Positions 35,637 through 47,148 of a stretch of DNA of 64,000 nt are shown here, piece by piece. The stretch is from Siphonodentalium dalli (lineage: Eukaryota; Mollusca; Scaphopoda; Gadilida; Siphonodentaliidae), in the NCBI GenBank assembly GCA_032622095.1, contig CP136069.1, positions 109,024,278-109,088,277 on the forward strand. Reading direction: 5' to 3'. Each line of letters starts with the position of its first letter. The first letter of the stretch is position 1. The translations under genes were made by a program, and so were the position numbers. The notes under the pieces were generated by a model. It had not been told where the DNA came from. It made no database searches and worked only from the letters and a program-made list of their open reading frames with translations.

Positions 35637-35798
35637 TTTTTATGTGTACCCATACCAATGTTTGGATCCACCATCCGTGTCGCCATCTGTCTGTCTGTCG
35701 GTCTGTTCATAGACACTTGCTATCCAACGCAATATCTGAAATATTTTTTATCGGATCGTGTTCAAATCTTGCATGTTTATGATCCATCACATGTATAG
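35637..35798 (+). mobile_element. TATGTGTACCC-family element, 5' fragment
   Basis: TTTTTATGTGTACCCATACC start, CTGTCTGTCGG leader, then CACTTGCTATCCAACGC. It stops at TGTATAG, where a TTTTTAGCTCACC element begins (35799), suggesting insertion of the latter. Confidence 0.65.
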
Positions 35799-36205
35799 TT
35801 TTTAGCTCACCTGAGACGAAGTCTCCGATGGAGCTATAGTCTCCGGTGGAGCTATAGTCATCACTCCTCGTCCGTCTGTCCATCCGTCCATCAACAATTC
35901 TTTGAACATCTTCTCCAGATCCATAGGCCCGAATGGGTTCATATTTGGTGTGGATGTTCCCTAGGTGACTCACATTCAGATTTGTTCAAATGAAGTGACC
36001 AGGTCAAACAGTTGCGAAGCTAGGACCATAAATCTTTCCCACCATAGTAATTCTTAAAACGACTTCTTCTCAAATTCCATTGGGCCGAATGGGTTCATAT
36101 TTTGTATAAAGGGTCCTTGGATGACTGTGGTTAAGATTTGTTCAAATGAGGTCACTGCGTCGAATGTGGGCGGAGCCAGTGACATAACTCAATAAAAAAA
36201 CAAAA
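35799..36205 (+). mobile_element. TTTTTAGCTCACC-family element, 5' part
   Basis: Starts TTTTTAGCTCACCTGAGACG, with GTCTCCGGTGGAGCTATAGT duplicated, a CGTCCGTCTGTCC leader and two core repeats. It runs into a minisatellite. No 3' end seen. Confidence 0.7.
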
Positions 36206-36440
36206 ACAAATTGTTATTAGTTTTACAATAAGGTCTTATTAGTTTTACAATAAGGTCTATTAGTTTTACAATAAGTTAATTACGGTTTTAGTTATTAGTC
36301 TTATAATAAGTTATTAGTTTTACAATAAGGTCTATTAATTTTACAATATGTTATTAGTTTTGCAATAAGTTAATTACGGTTTTAGTTATTAGTTATACAA
36401 TAAGTTATTAGTTTTACAATAAGGTCTATTAGTTTGATAA
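36206..36440 (+). repeat. TTATTAGTTTTACAATAAGG minisatellite
   Basis: About eleven imperfect ~20 bp units. A larger period of about 95 is visible because TTAATTACGGTTTTAGTTAT recurs. Confidence 0.9.
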
Positions 36441-36749
36441 CGATAATCATTGATTGTGGGAAATCGTCTAACGGTTTGAAATATGTCTGTTGATTAAGAA
36501 AATATGCGATAGCTTTACTAATTGTTTGTTATTATATATTAGTTGAACAATGAATACCATTAAATTAAGTAGAACCTTAATTCTGCATCGGTCAACATTG
36601 ATTATGAATCTATATCTATTAAAACAGAATTGTCTCTTATTGAATCCAAGAACGACTATTGGTTTGAAAATGGAGACTATTGGTTTGAAATAGATTGCTA
36701 TTGAATGTGCGATGCATGTAATTGTTTTTCCAAACCACCATTAACTTTT
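36441..36749. other. Unassigned spacer
   Basis: A short duplicate of CTATTGGTTTGAAA near 36656; nothing else recognised. Confidence 0.3.
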
Positions 36750-36991
36750 ATTTCATGTAATTTCCGAACGAATGGCCACCCATACATGACACACTTTGAT
36801 CGAACAAGCATGTCATGCAAACTCAGATTTTTTCTGTAAGCTATAATCACTGGTTTGACGAGAATCTGAGGCAATGGAGAATTTAAGTCTGTGAAATTGC
36901 GTTTGAAAATGCTTGCGATTTCAACATTTCTGCTATTGAACAATTTATTTTTCGTGTTCCAAGCGTTTTGATTTAGTTTCATCCTCCTCAT
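36750..36991 (-). pseudogene. Possible Penelope-like element fragment
   Basis: The minus-strand frame reads LPQILVKPVIIAYRKNLSLH then DMLVRSK. This resembles the linker between the reverse transcriptase and GIY-YIG domains of Penelope-like elements (pattern P..aYRr..nL.D.LVR). No RT or endonuclease motif was found directly beside it. Similarity is short, so this is tentative. Confidence 0.4.
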
Positions 36992-37487
36992 TTAGAATTA
37001 CCATGTGTTTGTACGATTGGCTGAAAGCTGGAATGGAATCGTACATCATGGACAGGTAATTTTATTTCATAAATTAACCAACCTCATATTGCTCAGAATA
37101 TATCACTTTAACACTTCTAACTCGCATCGTTCCGTTTCCGGTGTTACTTTTCTAATCACTCACAGGTGTGACGTCACCACTGGAAAGCCCCTGCGTAAAT
37201 CAGTTTATCTACTTTGCGTCCTCTGAGCAACATCGTTTCTTATCATTTGTCTATATTATGACGGACTTATTTCACATTATAAGCCTCTAGCTTGGTGAAC
37301 GACACTTTATATGAGGATTATACAGTAAATTGTATGCCTCGTATTTTGGCCAGAATATGGCCTCATTTTACAAGAGATTTTTGTCTTTGTCCACGGAAAA
37401 AAATGGCGGAAAATTCCCTGTGCAGTATATAGCCTACATTGTCTCCAGCACCTCATAGCTCAAGATCAAGATAAAGGAACAGAAAGA
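36992..37487. other. Unassigned stretch
   Basis: No repeat or exon recognised. Confidence 0.3.
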
Positions 37488-38019
37488 CCCCTGTGCTAGT
37501 GCCCGTACGGTATAAACTAGACATGGACTCATTCTCGGGCTGACAGCTCAGCAGAATCATTCCCATGAAAACAGATAAAAAGGACAGTCCATATTGCTAG
37601 TGCCTCTTGTCCTAGATAAAGGACTTCGTCGAGTTTACACTCAAACGGTAACTGTATCTGAAGTAGAATCAAAACGCTCAATTCGTGGCGAAAAGTCAAC
37701 GTTAGATTGAGACGTTTATGATGCAATAGTATCCCTGAAAACTCTTGACATAAGTCCCCTATGCTAGTGCCAGTATGGTATAGACTAGACACTGACTCAT
37801 TCTCGGGCTGACAGCTCAGCAGAATCATTCCCATGAAAACAGAGAAAAAGGACAGTCCATATTGCTAGTGCCTCTTGTCCTAGATAAAGGACTTCGTCGA
37901 GTTTACACTCAGACGGTAACTGTATCTGAAGTAGAATCAGAACGCTCAATTCGTGGCGAAAAGCCGACGTTAGATCGAGATGTTTATGATGCAATAGTAT
38001 CCCTGAAAACTCTTGACAT
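37488..38019. repeat. 268 bp tandem duplication
   Basis: Two copies (37488-37755 and 37756-38019+) differ by a few substitutions; landmark ATTCTCGGGCTGACAGCTCA is at 37531 and 37799. A shortened third piece with GAACGCTCAAT and GGCGAAAAG continues to about 38165. Repeated frames on both strands have no recognisable product. Confidence 0.9.
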
Positions 38020-38165
38020 GAGAGATTTGATACTACATGGCATAAAGGCCGAAGAAGAGCGGTACAATACAATCTCTTTTCGAGTTCAATTGCCAAATCT
38101 GTATCAGCTCCTGATTTAGTATCAGAACGCTCAATCATGGCGAAAAGGCCGAAGAAGAGTGATAC

Positions 38166-38457
38166 AATTCTATCTCTCTATTCCTCATACATCTGATATG
38201 AGAGAATATGATTATGATCGATAGTACATGTGCTTCAAGTTGATATATAAAAAAAACAAAAAATCAACAAAGAAGAGAACCTCCATCAGTTTGGTTTGCC
38301 CGCCAGCAGGTGCGCATCGCTCAGCGCATGACGTCATTTGTTTATTCATAAATGTTTGGAGCCGATGCGCTTAATTACGAACGTAGAGTAGCTAATCTTG
38401 GCTTATCGTTACTGAAGACAGTAGCTACTCACTGTTTGAGCAGAAGTGATACCACAG
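38166..38457. other. Unassigned spacer
   Basis: No repeat or exon recognised. Confidence 0.3.
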
Positions 38458-41204
38458 TTTTTAGCTCACTTGAGACGAAGTCTCCGGTGGAGCTATAGTC
38501 ATCACTCCTCGTCCGTCGTCGTCCGTCTGTCCGTCCGTCAAGAATCATCTTCTTCTCCAGTATTCTAAAGCCAAATGGGTTCATATTTGGTGTGGATGTT
38601 CCCTGGTTGACTCAGACTCAGATTTGTTAAAATAAGGTCACCGAGTCAAATAGTTGCGAAGCTACGGCCATAACTCTTTCCCACCATAGTAATTCTTAAA
38701 ACAACTTCTTTTTAAGAACCATCAGGCCTATTTAGCTTATATTTGGTATGGAAGGTCCTTGGGTGACTGGGTGTCAGATTTGTTCAAATGGGGTCACTGG
38801 GTCAAATAGGGCAGAATCAGGGACATATCTCTATTCTCCCTAGTAATTATTAGAACGACTTCTTCTCCAGAATCATTAGGCCGATTTAGCTAATATTTTG
38901 TATGGTGGGTCCTTGTGTGACTGGGGTTCAGAGTTGTTCAAATGGGATCAGTGTGTCAAATAGGGGCCATGTCAGGAACATAACTTTAAAAAAAATATAT
39001 AAAAACAAAATATTTTTAAATTTAAATCCTTGCTCAATGAAAAAAAAATTCCAAATTCAAAATGAACAATATTTTTTTCATTTTAACCCCTGATTTTTTG
39101 TATTTTTTTTAGACACAAAATACCCCATTCCACCCCTTCCCTTCCACACCCCCCCCCCCCCCACCAATCTGCTCCGCCCCTGCACCTACTGCAGTCAAGA
39201 ACAAATTAATTAGAAAAACTGACACCATTGTAACATCCATAGAGTATGGTATTAGCCCCAGACAGAAAGAGTTAATAACACAGTCATCAATTCAGATGTT
39301 ATCTAGCTGGCTGACAGGTAGGTGTAAACATTCATGCTCTGTGTGTATCATTAACATCATATCAAAACAAAATGCTGTATGTCTGACATTTGCAGAATGA
39401 GGTCCCCAGAGGGTGAATTTAGTGATGCTACTCTGCACAGTAGGCTATCATCACCAAATACACTCTCCAGGGACCTCATTCTGCTTAGGCCTCATCTTCA
39501 GGGAAGTATACAGGGTCTTAAATTGACATTTCTACTTACTTTTTCCATTCTGTTCAGTTTCTATATCCCCTAATTTGCTGAAGATAAAATTGAAGTGCCC
39601 AATGGGTGCACATCACCAATTAACTGGATAACTTCAATATGCTCCTATGTCTCCCTTAGCAGTTGAGGCCTAAGCATAATGAGGTCCCCAGATGGTGAAT
39701 TTGGTGATGCTATCCCACCTTGCAGATTTGCAGCACTAAATTCACCCTTTAGTGACCTCATTCTGCAAAAGTCAGACACTATATTCAGACTTGGCTGTTC
39801 CACTATTATATTCTTAACCACCACCTATCCAGTTGTACTCATAATACCCTGATTTGCAAAGAAAACTTGGGGGGGGGGTATATTGGGGATGTCTCCAATT
39901 GTCCATCAATTTTGTTCTTCTCCACATACATATTAAAGACCGAATGGGTTTATATATTTTGACTCACATTCAGATTTGTTCAAATGAGTTCATCAGGTCA
40001 TATAGGTGAGAAGCCAGGGCCATAACTCATTCCCTCCATAGTAATTCTTCAAAAACCATCAGGCCTATTTAGCTTTTGGTATGGAGGGTCCTTTGGTGAG
40101 TGGGGTTCAGATTTGTACACATGAGGTCATTTTTAGGAAACTTTTGAGGAAAATCAGTTTTCTTCAACTCTTAAAATCTACCATTTGAAATTTCTAGATG
40201 AATGGATCTCATAGATGGGGATTCACATTTGTTCAAATAAGGGCAGAGATAAGAGATTTAACTCTCAACCACCCACTCTACCTGTATGTATGCTGTTTGA
40301 TACTGGTATAATAATATATTGATTTCTAAGCTGCCTGGGTGGGGGCAATGAGGCTGTAGATTTGATTTTTCAACCAGTAACAGTCCATATTTTCCTACTT
40401 CGGGTTAAACTGTTCGACCGAAATAGCCACAAATTTTAACATGCTTCCACCACAAGGACCATCAGGTCTATTTTACTGATATTTAGGGTTCTTTGGTGTC
40501 TGGTATTAAAATTTATTCAGATGTGGTCACCAGGTTAAATAGGGTGGGACCAGGGACATAACTGTATGTCTCTATAGTCATTCTTAAATTGTCTTCTCAA
40601 GAGAGGTTGGACTATTTAGCTTACATATAGTATGGAGGATCCTTTAGTGACTGATATTCAGATTTGTTAACATCAGGTCAACCTGTTAAGAAATGACAGG
40701 GCTATGGGGAGTTAACACTTTTGTGTTTAAAAAATCATTGAAATACCAAATTCATTAAAACATCTTCCTTGGAACTACCTAACTGATTAATCTGACATAC
40801 ATGTATGGTGTTTTGGGTCGATGGATAAATGGGCTTCAAACATGTCTAAATGGTTTTATAAAAAGGTGCTTGTGAGATTGGAAATTTCCAAAAATTGAGA
40901 AAGTTTGAGATGTCGGTTGTGAAATTCCAACCCAAGACTTGGGAGTCTGGAGCCCGGTCGGGAGGGGACTTGATGAGCTGGAGGAGGGGTGTGATCAGTA
41001 GTGTACAGTGGGTAATTTCAAGGTGGATATTCACCTTGAAATTACCAACTGTACACTACTGAAGCCTCTCTAGCCACATATCGTGTTTAGATCTACTTCT
41101 TTCAAAGTGATTATGAAAAGTTCTGACTATTGTGGTCTCCAGAGTCCCAGTCTCATCAGTCTTTGCAGTCTGGTGAGCGACCCCACAGTCGTTGACTGTC
41201 TTGT
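38458..41204 (+). mobile_element. TTTTTAGCTCACC-family element, longest copy (2.75 kb)
   Basis: Full structure: TTTTTAGCTCACTTGAGACG start; CGTCCGTCGTCGTCCG leader; three core repeats with ATATTTGG at 38583, 38739 and 38893 (154-156 bp spacing); palindromic AATGAGGTCCCC units at 39394-39483 and 39677-39768; further diverged cores; then hairpin ACAGTC/GACTGT and CTTGT at 41204. A C14 run lies near 39150. No coding region. Confidence 0.85.
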
Positions 41205-41630
41205 ATATATTTACTAGCTGTTTTCCTGTGTCAAAGGATGCAGAAGAATTCTTAAATATTCCTTAATTAGCTGAGATAATGTTCAAGTGAATTGCCAATA
41301 AACATGCTTTTAAAGCAACTATACTGGCCAGGAGAAACATAAGAACATATACACTCAGTGTATCATCGCTGAGGAAGGCCAGTTTTGTTTATTGAGCAGC
41401 TATATTAGATATTAAAATGGCGTTTTCGACTACACAGCCCCTCTGATTACGGGTTACATACAAGGTCCAAATATACACACACAGCCGCATAAAAATCTTT
41501 AGCCTATTTAACCATATTGCTTTTCTGTTGCCAGGCAGCAGTATACATGTACATGGGCTAATTATATTAGGAACATGTACCCATACGCTGCTTAGAGTCT
41601 TGGATCTGTGGCGAATACTCTTAATCATGA
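41205..41630. other. Unassigned spacer
   Basis: A 79-codon minus-strand open frame (41389-41628) has no recognisable product. Confidence 0.3.
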
Positions 41631-41841
41631 GGCATGGTTAGACCAAGATTTCTATATAGGTATACTGGAGAATAGCCGTATAGATCTGGTAGAATTTGTA
41701 AATAATGAATGGAACTGTAACACCATATAGACCTATGAGTATATTTAATATCGCAAGCTTTAGGTTTGCACCTTCCTCGGGCGGCAGATAGAACAATACT
41801 AAAGTTAAAGTCAGTGTTACGACATCCCACGTTTAGGGTGT
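41631..41841 (-). mobile_element. Penelope-like element 5' leader, separate copy
   Basis: About 80% similar to the leader at 49120-49290: GAGAATAGCCGT, GAATGGAACTGTAACACCAT, CGCAAGCTTTAGGTTTGCAC. No reverse transcriptase follows, so it is a truncated copy or a solo terminal repeat. Confidence 0.6.
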
Positions 41842-42050
41842 GATGTAATAGCGCTGGTAAACAAGAGGGTGGGCCAAATTCACATCCACGACGACATGAA
41901 CACCTTGTCCCGATTCATTCCGTCACTCAGGCTTCCAAACAGTGCTATCAATTTCTGCTCATCAATATTCCGTCTGTTTGTATCATGTAGGCCACCTTTT
42001 TACAGTGTTTTCCTGAACCGAAGTGCATGGCCACTGGCAGATTGTTCTTG
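41842..42050. other. Unassigned spacer
   Basis: No repeat or gene recognised. Confidence 0.3.
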
Positions 42051-42780
42051 TTTTTATGTGTACCCATACCATGTATGGTACACATAATGCCGACGTCCGG
42101 ATCAACCATCCGTCGTTCGTCCGTCCGTCTGTCCGTCTGTCTGTCTGTCTGTCTGTCCGTCTGTCCGTAGACACTTGCTATCCGATTCATTTACTCGAAT
42201 ATTTTTTATCGGATCTTGTTCAAATTTTATGTGCATGTTTATGATGACACACTCCTCACCTGTATAGTTTTTGGTATCGATCGGTTGATCGGTTTAGAAA
42301 TTATTAACACTTTGCATCCGCACATAGTCATGAGCTATCCGATGCTATAACCAATGTATTTTTTGTCTGATTGTTTTCATATTTGATATGTAGGTTTATG
42401 ATGACACACCCCTCACCTGTATAGTTTTTGGTATCGATTAGTTGATCAGTTTAGAAAATAATTAACCCTTCACACACATGCTATCCAATGTAATAAGTTG
42501 AACATATATCTTCTGATCTGCCTCATATTTCTTACCTAGGTTTTTCTTAGCACGGTCTTCATCTGTATGGTTTTTGGTATTATTTAATTAACCCTTTTCA
42601 CTCTTAATGTTTACTTAGAACTCACGCAAGCTGCTATGACTCAAAACATTTTTCATCTGATCTACACCAAATTTGGTACATGTGGTCCTCACCCCAAAAT
42701 ACAGATCAAGTTCAAATTTGGGTTTGATCCGATATATTTTAACAGAGTTATGGCCCTTTATAATTCAAGTGACTTATAAT
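42051..42780 (+). mobile_element. TATGTGTACCC-family core-repeat element
   Basis: Starts TTTTTATGTGTACCCATACC with the palindrome GTGTACCCATACC/GGTACACA, then a CGTCCGTCTGTC(TGTC)n leader. Core repeats follow with TTTATGATGACACACC at 42238 and 42395 (157 bp) and a diverged third. It ends in CCAAATTTGGTACATG and GAGTTATGGCCC near 42755. No clear 3' boundary. Confidence 0.65.
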
Positions 42781-43439
42781 GTAGTTCCATGAAATACACT
42801 GGTATATGGTCGAATGGTGGACAACTCTATTGGAAATATAATGATAACATTCCCTGGTGTATGCCCATGTAGATTGTAAACAGCTCATGAAATGATTAAT
42901 TGCTACTTAGCTATGGCCAAGTGGTTAGATGGATACCAAGATAAACAAACAATATTATACTGATGGCTGGTTAATTGTCAAATTTGATAAATGACACCAG
43001 GCTCTTGTTTATCTAATTTTGAAATTTCATTACAGGCTGCCTGATAATTGACCCATGACCTACACAATTGTCTGCATATTCCATTGATATGCTTAGAAAA
43101 TAATTAACCCTTTCCAAGTTTCCAACAGATTTATGCTTTAATGCACATGGGCTCTTCCTCATATGTCTTATCTTGGGTTATCTTCACACTATTAACTTCT
43201 ATGGATTGTGGAATTGATTAATTGATTTTTGAAAAATATATTAACCCTTCAGACACATTCTTTTGATATTACATTAAAATAATGGCTAATAGCCAATATA
43301 ATTTTTATATGCAATAGGTTACAAGCAGATAAATCTACATTATTGTTTGTATTATGCAGAAACATATTAAATGAACCCTCTTGTTGAATCAGGTTCATTA
43401 GTTAATGAACATTCAATAAGACACCAATTGAATATGCTT
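42781..43439. other. Unassigned AT-rich stretch
   Basis: TTAACCC-type motifs recur loosely, suggesting decayed core repeats. No gene. Confidence 0.35.
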
Positions 43440-43746
43440 ACAGATTATAGGTGATGCATTATTTTGAAAATCAATATGGCAGATAATATTGCCAGGAACC
43501 TTATTTTCCCATCTGTTCATATTGTCATGGTTGACTGAATTTTGGGGACCACAGAGTGCTTACAAGATTAACAGTGAAGGTTATGTGTTTTAGTCTGCAA
43601 GCTACTTGTAAAATATTGTTATGTCTTGAAACCATTTGATTCAGTGTTACTTTCCTTTATATTAACTATGGTAATCTTTTCGATTTAGGGATCATTGGGG
43701 CCAGCATCCGCACCATATAATGGCTGTATAACATGGCTGTATAACA
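43440..43746 (+). repeat. Segment X, first copy of duplicated DNA
   Basis: Identical by eye to 50034-50340. Together with segment Y it marks the ends of a tandem duplication. Confidence 0.95.
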
Positions 43747-44196
43747 TTATATAGATAACACTTTTGAATTATACTTTATAAACTACATGCATTTTTGACA
43801 TGATTGATAAACATAACAACTGGGAAGAATGGGGGGCGGGGTCATTAAAGTTCAAATTAAATATGAGATGGAATCCCACATGTTGTTCTATGCAGTCTGG
43901 CTTGTCAACTAATTATAATTTCTCTTTAGAAGTGAATGAGATTTGAATAGCTGGTAGTTTTGTTTCCAATGAGCTAACTTCAACTTATAAACATATCCTC
44001 AGAAATAACTAAACCCTTGGATCTCACATAGATAGGTCCTTGGATGAATAAGGATAGAGTTATTAGATTTAGAACACCCCCCCCCCCCTTCGCAACCACA
44101 AATACTTTAACCCCTTCTTAAGACAAATTATTTGAGCTATTGAATTCAAGATGGTGCTGATATATGGATACCTGTGTTCATATCTTTGATAAATTA
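43747..44196. other. Unassigned spacer
   Basis: Has a C11 run near 44077. Part of the DNA missing from the second duplicate. Confidence 0.4.
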
Positions 44197-44598
44197 TCAG
44201 TTATAGCTAATCGCTATCACCCGGGTATGGGTTAAACATCTGCCGATCGTGATCGGCCTCTCGTTTATATTTTGCCGATGACCTGTGATTCCTAGGCGAA
44301 GTTTTTGCCCTGTCTCCCTTATATAATGAGTATCCGGAAACTTGGCACACATGATGAGATACACCAAACCACTAGAATTACAGTTGAATGAGCCCTTCGG
44401 TCGGTAAATGTGACCATCCTTGGTTCTTGGAATATCGTTAGAGATTAGCTGACACGTCTTACATCTGGGCGTGTGACACGGTGTGGTCTTGGAATCCGAG
44501 AATGATGGTTGTGGTTTGGTAAATACCAGTTTATTGTGTCGGTTAGGTGTTTGCCTCGTGGCCACGACAGGTTTATCGGGCAGGACTTTATGTAGATA
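44197..44598 (-). pseudogene. Penelope-like element, GIY-YIG endonuclease domain (3' part)
   Basis: The minus-strand frame contains CHTPRCKTCQLI (a Cys-rich motif usual just before the endonuclease), FNCNSSGLVYLIMC, and HYIRETGQKLR then GHRQNI. This is the GIY-YIG nuclease layout of Penelope-like retroelements. The central YIG is YIR here, so the catalytic motif is altered. The upstream end (LHKVLPDKPVVATRQTPNR) is the linker from the reverse transcriptase. It is parted from that domain by the insertion at 44599-47148; coding phase is continuous across the insertion point. Confidence 0.85.
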
Positions 44599-44705
44599 TT
44601 TATACCCGCCGCAACGAAGTTAAGGGGGGTATACTGGAGTCAGCTTGTCCGTCCGTCCGCCGTCTGTCGTCCGTCGTCCATTTGTCTGGAGCATTTCTCA
44701 GTCGT

Positions 44706-46498
44706 TTTTTAGCTCAACTTTACTTTGTAAAGTTTGAGCTATTGCCATGGCTTTGTCGTCCGTCGTACGTGTGTGCGTAAGGCGTCAACAATGCAGGCTA
44801 CAGGTCGTACCTTTGGTCGGATCATTATGAAATTTGTCATGGCTGTTGACATCAACATTTAGACCAGAACGATTAATTTTGGGGTCATTCGGAAAATAAA
44901 CATGGCCACCAGTGGCCATCTTGGTATTTCAAAATTCAATCCATTAGCACGGGCTACAGGCCGTACTGTTTGTCTGATCATCATGAAATTTGTCGTGGAT
45001 GTTAATATTGACATGTAGATGGGAACGAGTAATTTTGGGGTCATTCTGCCCAAAAACATGGCCGCCAGCAGCCATCTTGGATTTTACTCTTTGTATGACT
45101 AAATTCTTTAGCACGGGCTACAGGTCGTACTTTTAGTCTGATCATCATAAAATTTGTCAAGAATGTTAATAATGACATGTAGATGGGAACGAGTCATTTT
45201 GGGGTCATTCGGCCAAAAAACATGGCCGCCAGCAGCCATCTTGGATTTTACTCTTTGTATGACTAAATCCTTTAGCACGGGCTACAGGTCGTACATTTAG
45301 TCTGATCATCATAACATTTGTCATGGCTGTTGAAATTGGAATGTAGATGGGAACGAGTCATTTTGGGGTCATTCGGCCAAAAAACATGGCCGCCAGCAGC
45401 CATCTTGGATTTTACTGTTTGTATGACTAAATCCTTTAGCACGGGCTACAGGTCGTACATTTAGTCTGATCATCATCAAATTTGTCATGGCTGTTGAAAT
45501 TGGAATGTAAATGGGAACGAGTCATTTTGGGGTCATTCGGACAAAAAACATGGCCGCTAGCGTCCATCTTGGATTTCAAAATTTAATCCATTAGCACGGG
45601 CCACAGGTCGTACTGTTCGTCTGATCATCATGAAGTTTGTCATGGATGTTAATAATGACATGTAGATGGGAACGAGTCATTTTGGGGTCATTCGGCCAAA
45701 AAACATGGCCGCCAGCAGCCATCTTGGATTTTACTCTTTGTATGACTAATTTTTTAGCATGGGCTACAGGTCGTACCTTTAGTTTGATCGTCATAAAATT
45801 TGTCATTGATGTTTATGGGAACGACTCATTTTGGGGTCATTCGGCCAAAAACATGGCCGCCAGCAGCCATCTTGGATTTTACTCTTTGTATGACTAAATT
45901 CTTTAGCACGGGCTACAGGTTGTACCTTTAGTCTGATTGTCATAAAATTGTCATGGATGTTAACGATGACATGTAGATGGGAACGACTCAATTTGGGGTC
46001 ATTCGGCCGAAAACATGGCCGCCAGCAGCCATCTTGGATTTTACTCTTTGTATGACTAAATTCTTTAGCACGGGCTACATGTCGTACCTTTAGTCTGATC
46101 ATCATAAAATTTGTCAAGAATGTTAATAATGACATGTAGATGGGAACGAGTCATTTTGGGGTCATTCGGCCAAAAAACATGGCCGCCAGCAGCCATCTTG
46201 GATTTTACTCTTTGTATGACTAAATTCTTTAGCATGGGCTACAGGTCGTACCTTTAGTCTGATCGTCATAAAATTTGTCATTGATGTTAACGATGACATG
46301 TAGATGGGAACGACTCATTTTGGGGTCATTCGGCCGAAAACATGGCCACCAGCAGCCATCTTGGATTTTACTTTTCTCTTCATGTCTATAAACTAGTATT
46401 AGACATTCAACTTTCCACATTCCTAATCGCTCCATTGACTGTAATACATTAAATTATTCCCTTTCCAAGTTGAGCTACAGTGTCATTGACACTTTCAT
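44706..46498 (+). mobile_element. Full-length satellite-bearing element (1.79 kb)
   Basis: The only copy here with both ends. The 5' end is TTTTTAGCTCAACTTTACTT with palindrome (AGCTCAACTTTAC/GTAAAGTTTGAGCT), then GTCGTCCGTCGTACGTGTG. About ten 164/156 bp units follow, then the terminal region and hairpin AGTGTCATTGACACT (46479-46493) plus TTCAT. No coding frame. It shows that the satellite unit is the internal repeat of a mobile element. Confidence 0.8.
46479..46498 (+). repeat. 3' terminal hairpin of satellite element (copy 5)
   Basis: Palindrome plus TTCAT; beyond it the outer TATACCCGCC-family element resumes. Confidence 0.8.
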
Positions 46499-47148
46499 TT
46501 ATCAATTTCGTGAAACTTGGCACAGGCATCAACCACCATGGGAACCTGTGCACCTGCGATTATGACGTCTGTCCGACTTTTTTTGGTGGAGTTATTCCCC
46601 CTTTTTCGGCTTAGAACATTTTTGCAACATGTATAATTTTGTCCGAGCTTTTGTTCCTACATTTTTAGGTCAATTTGTTTTTAACATGGCACAGATATTT
46701 AGTACCATGGGAACCTGTGCACCTGCGATTATCACGTCTGTGTAGCATTTTTTGGTGGAGTTATCCACTTTATTCGACTTAGAATTTTTTTTGCAAAATG
46801 CCTACTTTTGTCCGAGCTTTTATTTCTACATTTTTAGGTCAGTGTTTTTTAATCTTGGCACTGATATTTAGTACCATGAGAACCTGTGCACCTGCGATTA
46901 TGATATCTGTCCGACTTTTTTTGTGGAGTTATTCCCCTTTTTCGACTTAGAACATTTTTGCAAAATGCATAATTTTCTCCGAGCTTTTATTCCTACATGG
47001 TTTAAGATTACGGTTAGGTTTGTGCACCTGCAATGGGAACTGTTATTTTATTATTTTAACTAAATGTTTACTGACATGTGAAACATCTTAGTATTTTAAA
47101 AACACGGGGGGTATCCTTAGTCCCATTGGGACAGTCACACCTCTAGTT

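Larger units (their letters stand above)
44599..47148 (+). mobile_element. TATACCCGCC-family core-repeat element (2.55 kb), inserted in Penelope-like element
   Basis: Starts TTTATACCCGCCGCAACGAA, with GGGGGGTATA completing an imperfect palindrome, then a GTCCGTCCGTCCGCCGTCTG leader. A nested satellite element (44706-46498) interrupts it. It resumes with three 169 bp core repeats (CCTGTGCACCTGCGATTA at 46545, 46714, 46883) and ends near GGGGGGTATCCTTAGTCCCA and CACACCTCTAGTT. It splits a coding sequence without adding or losing codons. Confidence 0.75.
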
